Shown one piece after another: positions 1-6,426 of a DNA stretch of 9,377 bases. Origin of the DNA: an uncultured Anaerolineae bacterium (GTDB lineage: Bacteria > Chloroflexota > Anaerolineae > Anaerolineales > Villigracilaceae); NCBI GenBank assembly GCA_903882765.1, contig CAIRYE010000310.1, positions 1-9,377 on the forward strand. Reading direction: 5' to 3'. The first letter of the stretch is position 1. Each line of letters opens with the position of its first letter. The position numbers and the translations under genes were made by a program. The notes under the pieces are model-generated. The model searched no databases. It worked only from the letters and a program-made list of their open reading frames with translations, and was not told the origin of the DNA.

Positions 1-165
1 ATCCGCTTTATCGCACTCGATGGAAACTTCGAAAAGGTTGCTTAGTAATTCAGGCGAGGTATCACCCTGGCTAAATAAGTTTTCGAATACTTCGAGCGCT
101 TTGCCAGCTAAATTAAGTTTTCGGTATAAATTTCCTAATTCAATCCAGGTTTGTGTATTTTCCAT
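1..165 (-). CDS. TPR protein, N-terminal part (cut by window edge)
   Basis: This is the first 55 codons of a gene reading leftward out of the window. It begins at an ATG (163-165) preceded by a full AGGAGA Shine-Dalgarno (172-177 on the complement) six bases away, which fixes the start. The visible protein opens MENTQTWIELGNLYRKL and continues with the helix-turn-helix spacing of a tetratricopeptide repeat: W-x2-LG-x2-Y in helix A, then G-A-L-F in helix B. It should be a protein-protein interaction module, probably cytoplasmic since no signal peptide is seen. It lies 32 bp downstream of the TPR-ParB gene in the same direction and is probably the fifth gene of that operon. Its own strong ribosome site suggests it need not be translationally coupled. 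Function beyond TPR scaffolding cannot be judged from this fragment. Confidence 0.8.
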   Translation of the reverse strand, partial: MENTQTWIELGNLYRKLNLAGKALEVFENLFSQGDTSPELLSNLFEVSIECDKAD

Positions 166-197
166 GATATTTCTCCTTAATTTAGGTTCTGTAACCG

Positions 198-1631
198 TTA
201 AGCGACAAGCTTAGCAGGGTGAGGATTATGGCTTAACATTTGGGCAGCGCGGGCAAATAGGCCGGTATGTTTCGTAGTCGGCAGTGCTTCACTCATCACA
301 GGCATATTCGTTTCCATATACCAAAGCCCAGCTTCTTCGCTTCGAATGTCGATCGCGATCGGGGCATCTGAAATAAAGGATTCGCAAATAGCTTCTTCTA
401 CAGTTTCTGAATCTCCGAGGCGGCCGATCATCTTCATGATCAGGTCTTTTTCTAAGGAGCGGTCTTCCATTGAAACTTCGCGAGCCGGCCGATTGTAAGA
501 GGGAGCTTTGAGGCTATTCGCTACAGAGAAGGAGCTTACGCCAATGCGCTGAGCGATCTCTTCGATGCTGTAATCAAAATCGGTGGCTAATTTTTGGAAG
601 TTGGTCGCCAATTCTTCTGAACCTTTGATCGAATTATGAAGATTCTCGTGAAGAGAAAGCTCGATGGATTCCACTTCGCTAACATTTCGTACAATTACGG
701 GTACTTCACTGAGCCCAGCTAATTTGGCAGCCGCCAAACGTCGATTGCCAGCGATCAATTGAAATTTATCGGAATTATTAATTTGCGAAACGATCAATGG
801 CTGGATAACACCATGGTTTCGCACAGAGCGAACCAATTCATCGAGATTGACCAGCTGAGCGGTAACGGCTGTTTCAATTCGGTCCGTGGTTAGGTTCATG
901 TAGCTGGAAGATCGCGAATTGGCGGTTTTGGCAATCGCTGAGATGATCCGGTTGGTGATTTCTACTTTTTCAGTATCACCTTGCAGTTTGTAGCAGGATG
1001 AGATCCGTGTCCATATGTTACTTTTTTCTTCGTTGGTCTCAACTAAATTCAGCAAGGTATCGAATTCAGCCACAGCTTCATCAAGCTTGCCTTGGTTGAC
1101 ATATACTTGCGCTAAGTTCATATGAAGGAATGGAAGGGTGGAGTCAAGTTTTAGACCATTGAGGTAAGCATCAGCTGCATCGTCGTATGAACCAACCTTG
1201 AACAAGATCAAGCCGAGTTCATTCCAGATATGGGGGCTATCTTCGGTCAACTGAGCGACAGGGTTGTTCTCAATTTCCGCAGAGGTGCTTTCCTGGGTCT
1301 GATCACTCATACCATTGGCCAATTCACCCGCTTTTTGGAAAACCTTGATGGCCTTCGCGTGGTCGTTATTTGCGATGTACAGGTTTCCAAGTTTGGTCCA
1401 AAGTTCCATCTCAACCTTGATGTTGCTAGCGAATGAGATAGCACTGCGAATTGTTGAAATAGCGGAGTCGAGGTCTTGTTTTTCGGTAAACAGATCAGCG
1501 AGCATAACGCTGCCAGAGGTATTTTTTGGCTCGTTCGTTACGATATCACTATATACTTCAATAGCTTGATCGATCTGACCACTCATTACGAGGGTATTGC
1601 CAAGAGTTTCGAGTAATTGAATTTTTTTCAT
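198..1631 (-). CDS. TPR and ParB-like domain fusion protein
   Basis: The protein has 477 residues. Residues 1-104 and 134-235 hold about six TPR-like helical hairpins, for example WTKLGNLYIANNDHAKAI at 78-95 and WNELGLILFKVGSYDDAA at 136-153, split by a polar linker at 105-131. Residues about 245-335 resemble the ParB N-terminal (ParB/Srx) domain: SVRNHGVIQPLIV (269-281), then GNRRLAAAKLAG (295-306), then PVIVRNVS and ENLHN (329-333). Residues 354-374 (SIEEIAQRIGVSSFSVANSL) read as the ParB-type helix-turn-helix. The last 80 residues are not recognised. ParB family members are CTP-dependent DNA clamps. Here the GERR motif is GNRR and the ENLQR motif is ENLHN, so CTP turnover is doubtful. No ParA and no parS palindrome were seen, so plasmid or chromosome partition is unlikely. 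The ATG has GAGG six bases upstream, inside the end of the preceding gene (2-bp gap), implying coupled translation. Confidence 0.87.
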   Translation of the reverse strand: MKKIQLLETLGNTLVMSGQIDQAIEVYSDIVTNEPKNTSGSVMLADLFTEKQDLDSAISTIRSAISFASNIKVEMELWTKLGNLYIANNDHAKAIKVFQKAGELANGMSDQTQESTSAEIENNPVAQLTEDSPHIWNELGLILFKVGSYDDAADAYLNGLKLDSTLPFLHMNLAQVYVNQGKLDEAVAEFDTLLNLVETNEEKSNIWTRISSCYKLQGDTEKVEITNRIISAIAKTANSRSSSYMNLTTDRIETAVTAQLVNLDELVRSVRNHGVIQPLIVSQINNSDKFQLIAGNRRLAAAKLAGLSEVPVIVRNVSEVESIELSLHENLHNSIKGSEELATNFQKLATDFDYSIEEIAQRIGVSSFSVANSLKAPSYNRPAREVSMEDRSLEKDLIMKMIGRLGDSETVEEAICESFISDAPIAIDIRSEEAGLWYMETNMPVMSEALPTTKHTGLFARAAQMLSHNPHPAKLVA

Positions 1632-1633
1632 TT

Positions 1634-3364
1634 TTACCTCACTGATTGCGAAATGCTAGAAAAAAGTTGATTGAAGTTGACGGATAAGTTGCCATCTGGT
1701 GAATTCTTTACCAGTTCATCGGCGGTGGTGTAAGCAGTGATCGCCTCTGTATATTTGCCGATCAATCGGTACTGGTCGCCGACCAAATTCCACAAGGAGC
1801 TTTTTTCGGTTGGCCGCTCGAATAATTCAATACCCTTGAGAAGGTAGTTCATTGCCTGATCGCGTTTGCCAAGGGTTGAATACAAAATCCCAAGGTTTCC
1901 AACTGCTACGGCATTATCTGGGCACAATTCGATAGCCTTCGAGTAAGCACTTTCAGCTTCTACAAGATCATTGGTGCGAACAAAAATGTTCCCGATCTCG
2001 TTCCACATCTCTGGAGTGAGCTTGCTCGAATCGATGGATTGACGATTATTTAGTTCAGATTCATACCTATTGATACTTGTTTTCGCCTGATCAGCCATTG
2101 AATAAGCCGCTATCGCGTTATCAAAACCACTTGTCTTTCGGTAAATATCTCCGATATTATTCCAAGCCTCTTGAACTTCATTCTCTTCAGTTGAAGAGCG
2201 GATCAATTTCTTATAAAGCTCAATAGCACGCTCAAATTCGCCGATCTTGCAGAGGCAATCAGCCATCTTCTTGGTGACCATATTCTGGTCAATGGTTCCT
2301 TCAGTAATTTTTTCGTAGGAAACAACCGCTTTATCAAAGATGTTCAGTTCAGCATAGATATCGCCAAGTTCAAGCCAAACAAGGTTAGCTGACCCATTCC
2401 CGTTCGCGAAATCAACCAAAGCTCCGATCGCCTCAAAATCTTTGTTCTGGCTGCGAAGTTCGCGGGCAGTGGAGATGATGACGGATTGGGCATCCACTGG
2501 AAATTTCTGAACAAGGGATTCAGACATTAGCGTGGAGGTAATGGTTTTTACGAAAAGATTCTTTGAGCTGCTTTCAAGATCTCGGATTTCTTTTAATAAA
2601 TCTGCCGCTTCACTCTTAGCGCCTTTTTCGGTAGCAATAAAATGCTTCGCCATTAGGCAGACCAATAGTGAGGTTTTACTTTTGTTCGATCGAGCGATGG
2701 ACATCGCGTTATTAATAAATGATTCAGCTTTGGTAAGATCCTTCATACGCCAAGCGCCAACAGCCATCGCCAGGTGATTCTCAATTTCAGGATCGATCGA
2801 AGATAAAGGATCATTGAAGTTGTAAATTACCTCAATTTCTTCATCCACTACGTTGTCCGCGAAGATCGCTACAGATTGTTTGGTTTCGCTGGGTGAACCT
2901 AATTCAATCACTCGGTGGCGTGAGGACCAAAGATCGGGGGCCATATGGGCAAATAAAATGGATTCATCCGCGGTTAACCAAACGATCATTTTGATTCGGT
3001 TATCGATAATGCGATTCTTATGTGAATCCAAAACCGCGATTAGTTTTTCTACTTGGCTATCACTGGTTCCACTGTTGAGTGGATCAATGGAAAGGATCGT
3101 CTTTGTACCAGAAATGCGCTCGATAAGGGCAGTGAATTCATTGTTGATGTCATATTCAACCTGGTAAATGATCTGATCGATCTCTGACTTCAACAGCTCA
3201 GCTACGATTTGGGTTTGAGCAGTTTTTCGGGAGGTGACGTTGTTATAGATGGCGAAGATGATAGAAGGGCGATTCCATCGGAACGCCAATTCGATCTCTT
3301 CACGAAGAGTGGTGATGATTATTTCAACAGAATCCATATCGTAAACATTTGAATTTTTATTCAT
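1634..3364 (-). CDS. P-loop-less NTPase-like head with TPR tail
   Basis: The protein has 576 residues. Residues about 18-160 form an alpha/beta head with the sequence marks REEIELAFRWNRPSIIFAIY (21-40), MIVWLTADES (126-135) and RHRVIEL (149-155). The same marks occur in the head of the divergently encoded 379-residue protein, so the two are paralogues. The head has hydrophobic strands like a STAND or AAA NTPase but no Walker A motif, so I infer an inactive NTPase-like or adaptor domain. Residues about 195-325 are helical. Residues about 328-553 carry roughly six TPRs, including WLELGDIYAELNIFDKAV (330-347) and WNEIGNIFVRTNDLVEAE (454-471). The start overlaps the ATPase gene by 8 bp and has no strong Shine-Dalgarno, so it is probably translated by coupling. 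It is likely a cytoplasmic partner of that ATPase. No catalytic motif is visible. Confidence 0.82.
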   Translation of the reverse strand: MNKNSNVYDMDSVEIIITTLREEIELAFRWNRPSIIFAIYNNVTSRKTAQTQIVAELLKSEIDQIIYQVEYDINNEFTALIERISGTKTILSIDPLNSGTSDSQVEKLIAVLDSHKNRIIDNRIKMIVWLTADESILFAHMAPDLWSSRHRVIELGSPSETKQSVAIFADNVVDEEIEVIYNFNDPLSSIDPEIENHLAMAVGAWRMKDLTKAESFINNAMSIARSNKSKTSLLVCLMAKHFIATEKGAKSEAADLLKEIRDLESSSKNLFVKTITSTLMSESLVQKFPVDAQSVIISTARELRSQNKDFEAIGALVDFANGNGSANLVWLELGDIYAELNIFDKAVVSYEKITEGTIDQNMVTKKMADCLCKIGEFERAIELYKKLIRSSTEENEVQEAWNNIGDIYRKTSGFDNAIAAYSMADQAKTSINRYESELNNRQSIDSSKLTPEMWNEIGNIFVRTNDLVEAESAYSKAIELCPDNAVAVGNLGILYSTLGKRDQAMNYLLKGIELFERPTEKSSLWNLVGDQYRLIGKYTEAITAYTTADELVKNSPDGNLSVNFNQLFSSISQSVR

Positions 3365-4619
3365 ATAGCACCGATTTTAGAACTGGGTGAACATCAAACC
3401 AATTTTCGCCATTTTTATATTCTAAAAGCGCGAGGAGTTGGAGAAGAGGACGAATCCGATCGCTGTACTCCATGTGATTATGTTCGTGGAAGTTTTTCAG
3501 GATCGCCATATCTTCTTTTTCTAAGATGCGGCGGTATTCATTGCGGATCTCGGTGGCAGCCCATTCAACATCCACTTTTTCGATCTGGGCGGCATTTCGG
3601 CGTCTCGCTCGGCCAATGGAGGTGCGCATAATTCTTGCCATTTCACGAAAGACGCCACCGCTATAAGTGATGGCTTGCATCAAAGCTTGCGGCTCGATCA
3701 AACGCGTATCCATACGAACGGATACAAATTTCTTCAAGGTTTCGTATCCTTCTTTTACATACTTATCTTGTGAGCGATGAGGGTGAAGCATGACATTTGG
3801 CAGGAACAATGCCTGATCGCGAATGGCGTCGAATTCTTTGCTGTAAAACAAAGCGCTCGAAACGGTGTAGACAATGGCGCAATTGGGTTGCATCATGATC
3901 TCGCGTCGTTCCTGAAAAATGGACTTAGCTTCTTGTAAACTCGGTTTATCCAGATCGTCGATCAGAATAAGAGGAATTCGACCATCTTTTAGTTTTACTG
4001 CGGCGGCGATGCTGTTGATCACATCGATCAGACCGGTAACGTTTTTATCAATAACTTGGCGGATGAGAGTTCGGGTTGTTGGTTCCAAACGCATTTTCAT
4101 ACTAGCGTTGGCAAAAAAGGCTTCCAATCCTGCTCCAACTTCAACGCCGGCTACTTTGCCAGACTTAACTGTGGTCACTTCTTCTTCTACGCGCCCTCTC
4201 CAACTGTCCAGATCTTTCATCAACTTAGCGGGTAACACACCACCTTGCTTGCGGTAATCCCGGAACATACGACCGCCAATGGCTAAAAGAACATCACGGA
4301 AATCGAGATCGATGATATCGGCTTCGTCACGAATGCTAAAGTTGATGGGCCAATATTTTTCGCGGATCTGTGGATTCGCCATTAGGTGAAGAAGTTCGGT
4401 TGATTTTCCGCATCCACGGTGTCCGGAGAAGAAAAACTTAGGGGGTTTGTAAAAGGGGGATAGGAGAGCATCGATCAATTCATCGATAGGATCGCCTGGT
4501 CGGGTAATGTAAAAAGGATTAGCTTTGCCATCAGCGCTGGTCTCTAATGGAAGATCGAGCTCAAAGTTGAGCCATGCCCGGTCAAAATCTTTTGCGCGAA
4601 TGTAATCGAAGTTACCCAT
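3357..4619 (-). CDS. STAND/AAA-like P-loop ATPase
   Basis: The 420-residue protein has a textbook Walker A, GHRGCGKST (66-74, with K72 and S73), and a Walker B, IPLILIDDLDK (215-225, acidic pair D221 D222). A strand ending in YTVSS (251-255) fits a sensor 1 position. SGGVFREMARI (320-330) resembles the GG-x-x-R/E helix of the Cdc6/STAND lid. The last 40 residues (LLQLLALLEY through the HPVL segment) look like a winged-helix or lid end. This is the only protein of the leftward operon with a complete nucleotide site, so it is the likely ATP-driven switch. It carries no recognisable effector domain (nuclease, TIR, protease) and no sensor repeats. Those roles could fall to the following TPR genes, which is inference. 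The ATG lies 11 bp after the MraZ-like gene with only a weak GGCAGA upstream. A KAP- or ORC-type ATPase is an alternative family label. Confidence 0.88.
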   Translation of the reverse strand: MGNFDYIRAKDFDRAWLNFELDLPLETSADGKANPFYITRPGDPIDELIDALLSPFYKPPKFFFSGHRGCGKSTELLHLMANPQIREKYWPINFSIRDEADIIDLDFRDVLLAIGGRMFRDYRKQGGVLPAKLMKDLDSWRGRVEEEVTTVKSGKVAGVEVGAGLEAFFANASMKMRLEPTTRTLIRQVIDKNVTGLIDVINSIAAAVKLKDGRIPLILIDDLDKPSLQEAKSIFQERREIMMQPNCAIVYTVSSALFYSKEFDAIRDQALFLPNVMLHPHRSQDKYVKEGYETLKKFVSVRMDTRLIEPQALMQAITYSGGVFREMARIMRTSIGRARRRNAAQIEKVDVEWAATEIRNEYRRILEKEDMAILKNFHEHNHMEYSDRIRPLLQLLALLEYKNGENWFDVHPVLKSVLYE

Positions 4620-4630
4620 TGATCTGCCGT

Positions 4631-5065
4631 TTATCTTTCTAAAGTTAATGAAATGGTATCGTTGAAGCTGATATCGCCGCTATCCAGAACGATAGCCTGT
4701 TTTTTCCAGTTATCCTCAGACCATAGTTCGAGGAAAGCGCCTTGGCCAACAACAACCACTTTTGCGGAAATTTCAGCAAAGTCCAACAAGCCTTGAGGGA
4801 TGGAGATCTGTTTTGTTGAATTTACTTGTAGGATGGAGGCTCTTCCCAGGAACAAACGGTTGAGTAATCGCACGCCTGGATCGAGTAAATTCAAACTCTT
4901 GATGGAATTTTGTAATGAAACAAAAGTTGATTGTGGAACGAGGAGCAAATTTTTCTCGAAACCAGATGTGACCACAAGATCAAAAAGACCATCCACAGAA
5001 AAACTTTCTGGAATGTTCAGGTTATTCTCGTTTACTAATGTGGTTGTCGCGGTTCCGATGAACAA
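4631..5065 (-). CDS. divergent MraZ-family (double AbrB-fold) protein
   Basis: The length of 144 residues matches MraZ. Colinear matches run along it: MFIG at the start, LLLVPQSTF (40-48) for the usual LLLYP-x2-EW, RLLNRLFLGRAS (66-77) for R-x5-LLxGA, VVVVGQ (103-108), and FLELWSEDNW (111-120) for the FE-LW-x-E-x-W signature. MraZ proteins form ring-shaped DNA-binding regulators of the dcw cell-wall and division cluster. Here the two DNA-contact loops, normally D-x-K-G-R-L and D-x-x-G-R-L, read VNENNL (11-16) and NSTKQI (82-87). Both arginines and most of the acidic and glycine residues are gone. No mraW, ftsL or other dcw gene follows; an ATPase-TPR operon does. It may be a repurposed regulator or a structural ring. 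The start is a TTG (5063-5065) fixed by AGGAGA five bases upstream. No alternative ATG fits. Confidence 0.8.
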   Translation of the reverse strand: MFIGTATTTLVNENNLNIPESFSVDGLFDLVVTSGFEKNLLLVPQSTFVSLQNSIKSLNLLDPGVRLLNRLFLGRASILQVNSTKQISIPQGLLDFAEISAKVVVVGQGAFLELWSEDNWKKQAIVLDSGDISFNDTISLTLER

Positions 5066-5070
5066 ATTGC

Positions 5071-5076
5071 TCTCCT
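5071..5076 (-). promoter_or_regulatory. strong ribosome binding site for TTG start
   Basis: The complement reads AAAAAGGAGAGCAAT directly before TTG at 5065-5063. The AGGAGA core ends five bases from the start codon, which is ideal. This decides a TTG start for the MraZ-like protein and places its first residues (Met-Phe-Ile-Gly) exactly where MraZ proteins begin (M-F-x-G). Confidence 0.8.
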
Positions 5077-5215
5077 TTTTCTTATTTCGTACTCAAAGTT
5101 TACTTTTTTGGAGAGTTTTGCAATATCCTAAATGTAAGGTTTTATGCGACAAATTTGTGCGCCATTTATGCCCATTTTTTTAAGATTTGGGTGGTAATTT
5201 GACGCCCCTCGGTGT

Positions 5216-5244
5216 AGTATAATTGACCATAGAGATATGGTCAT
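5216..5244 (-). promoter_or_regulatory. putative promoter of leftward operon
   Basis: On the complement ATGACC (5244-5239, four of six to TTGACA) is followed after 17 bases by TATACT (5221-5216, five of six to TATAAT). Transcription would begin near 5209 and give a leader of about 145 nt before the MraZ-like TTG. The -35 hexamer lies inside the 18-bp palindrome and the spacer contains another half-site, so a protein bound there would block it. A weaker, nearer candidate is TTGTCG (5152-5147) with TAGGAT (5130-5125), spacer 16. Either could serve; neither is proven. Confidence 0.45.
5218..5223 (+). promoter_or_regulatory. putative -10 element of rightward operon
   Basis: A perfect TATAAT lies 39 bases upstream of the ATG at 5263, predicting a start near 5230 and a leader of roughly 33 nt. 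There is no good -35 at 16-18 bp. The nearest TTGAC-like hexamer, TTGACG (5199-5204), is only 13 bp away, too short for ordinary sigma-70 spacing. The promoter may therefore need an activator. It shares bases with the opposing TATACT (5216-5221), so the two promoters probably compete for polymerase. Confidence 0.4.
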
Positions 5245-5254
5245 TAATGACCAT
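5224..5254. promoter_or_regulatory. operator-like triple TGACCAT inverted repeats
   Basis: Three copies of one heptamer alternate in direction: TGACCAT (5224-5230), ATGGTCA (5237-5243) and TGACCAT (5248-5254). The first two form an inverted repeat with a 6-bp centre. The last two form the perfect 18-bp palindrome ATGGTCATTAATGACCAT (5237-5254). The cluster starts directly after the TATAAT and ends eight bases before the ATG at 5263. It also covers the candidate -35 of the opposite promoter. This is the layout of a dimeric repressor or regulator site acting on both operons. In the rightward transcript the palindrome would also form a hairpin just before the start codon, so translational control is possible. 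Confidence 0.6.
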
Positions 5255-5262
5255 AAATAGAG

Positions 5263-6402
5263 ATGACGAAAACAAAAGAAATATTGAAAACCTTTACTGA
5301 AGAAGTAGAAATGGCCATCCATTGGGATAGACCCTCTCTTCTACTTCTTGCGTACGATGATTTGATGCAATTCAGATTGTTTATTTACCAACTAGTCGCT
5401 TCGATAAATATCCTGGGGTTGGAAGCGGTTTTTGTTCCAGTTACTCCAGAAACCTACGACATCCCACTCCTACTGAGGGCTGAACCCGACCGGGATAAAA
5501 AGGTATTTATCATCACCAGCCTAGATAATGGCGGTGGAATGGAAATTGGGCATGCCTACAAGGCTTTAAATATTCGCAGAGAATTGCTAATTGAGGATAA
5601 GGTTAAGGCGATCTTCTGCTTGAATAGAACGGAATCAATAAAATTACCGACCAACGCCCTCGATTTTTGGGTCTTTCGCCATCGCTCCTTTGAACTACCA
5701 CCTTTGAAAACCAAGATCGAGAAGGAACGTATCATAACCAACGCTGTAGAGAACTTGTATTTGGAAAGCATTTCAGCTGATCCATTTTTACCTATGATTG
5801 AGATCGATAATAAATTTTCTGAAATGCGAATATCTGAATCCCCTTTAAATAATTTCCTGATTCGAACCGCGGCCTACCTCCATTCAGGAATTACCTCTGA
5901 AAAAAGTGATGACCTGATCGCATTTGGAAACGAATTGATTGAACAAATCCCTCAGGCTTCGGATCATATTCTCCTCATACAAAACTTGATCCACCAACGC
6001 CAAAAAAAATTCCTGGCGATCATAGAAAATTACTGCAAGCTGATCCATCCAGAAGTCCTCTCAGCTGCCATACGCAATTCTGTGGCTTTAGCTTTCGTAG
6101 AGGTAGGGGAAAAACAAAAAGCTATCATTGTGTTGGAAAATGCGCTTGCGAACAGGTACAAATCGAAGGAAAACTTTGAATCGTTGATCTCTCTATATAT
6201 GCAAGCGGGAGAAAAGGTCAAAGCAAAAAACGTAGCCGAGGTTTCTATCAAGGCTGGGTATAAAACAGCTCATGTTTTTCATTCTCTTTTTCTGATTGAA
6301 AAAGAACGAGGGAATATGAGCGCCGCGAAAAAACACCTTCGGAAACTTCTCTTGTTGACACCTGAAGATCTTGAAATGTGGAAAATATATGCTTCGATTT
6401 AA
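5263..6402 (+). CDS. P-loop-less NTPase-like head protein with helical tail
   Basis: The protein has 379 residues. The head (about 10-165) carries EEVEMAIHWDRPSLLLLAYD (13-32), DIPLLLRAEPDRDKKVFIIT (66-85), a GGG turn (90-92), YKALNIRRELLI (99-110) and FWVFRHRSFEL (135-145). It matches the head of the 576-residue protein of the opposite operon but is better preserved. No Walker A lysine loop is present. The strand KVFIITSLD (80-88) sits where a Walker B would be. Residues about 195-375 are helical with degenerate TPR character, for example VALAFVEVGEKQKAIIVLEN (274-293). I infer a signalling adaptor. The ATG has no Shine-Dalgarno beyond AGAG touching it and lies just after the palindrome. Homology to the paralogue begins near residue 12, so this start is plausible but not certain. 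It is 24 bp upstream of the response regulator and probably cotranscribed. Confidence 0.8.
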   Translation: MTKTKEILKTFTEEVEMAIHWDRPSLLLLAYDDLMQFRLFIYQLVASINILGLEAVFVPVTPETYDIPLLLRAEPDRDKKVFIITSLDNGGGMEIGHAYKALNIRRELLIEDKVKAIFCLNRTESIKLPTNALDFWVFRHRSFELPPLKTKIEKERIITNAVENLYLESISADPFLPMIEIDNKFSEMRISESPLNNFLIRTAAYLHSGITSEKSDDLIAFGNELIEQIPQASDHILLIQNLIHQRQKKFLAIIENYCKLIHPEVLSAAIRNSVALAFVEVGEKQKAIIVLENALANRYKSKENFESLISLYMQAGEKVKAKNVAEVSIKAGYKTAHVFHSLFLIEKERGNMSAAKKHLRKLLLLTPEDLEMWKIYASI

Positions 6403-6426
6403 TATGCTCGAAAACGAGGGAGAAAG

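Noticed and set aside
185..196. GGTT-N4-AACC inverted repeat between two leftward genes
   Set aside because: A four-base stem with no T-run is too short to call a terminator, and the next gene continues in the same direction.
198..1631. Chromosome or plasmid partition parB
   Set aside because: There is no ParA gene, no parS palindrome was seen, and TPRs replace the usual N-terminus, so a partition name would mislead.
2275..2291. TGACCAT followed by TGGTCA inside the 576-residue gene, resembling the intergenic operator
   Set aside because: The match is imperfect, the spacing differs and it falls in coding sequence of a TPR; chance is the simplest reading.
3919..4257. 112-codon open frame on the plus strand inside the ATPase gene
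   Set aside because: It lies wholly antisense to the conserved ATPase, covering part of the Walker B region, and has no ribosome site or domain-like sequence.
4800..5183. 127-codon plus-strand frame overlapping the MraZ-like gene and the intergenic region
   Set aside because: It is antisense to a gene with clear family motifs and a strong ribosome site; its own start has none.
5199..5223. TTGACG with TATAAT as an ordinary sigma-70 promoter
   Set aside because: The spacer is only 13 bp, well below the usual 16-18, so only the -10 was kept.
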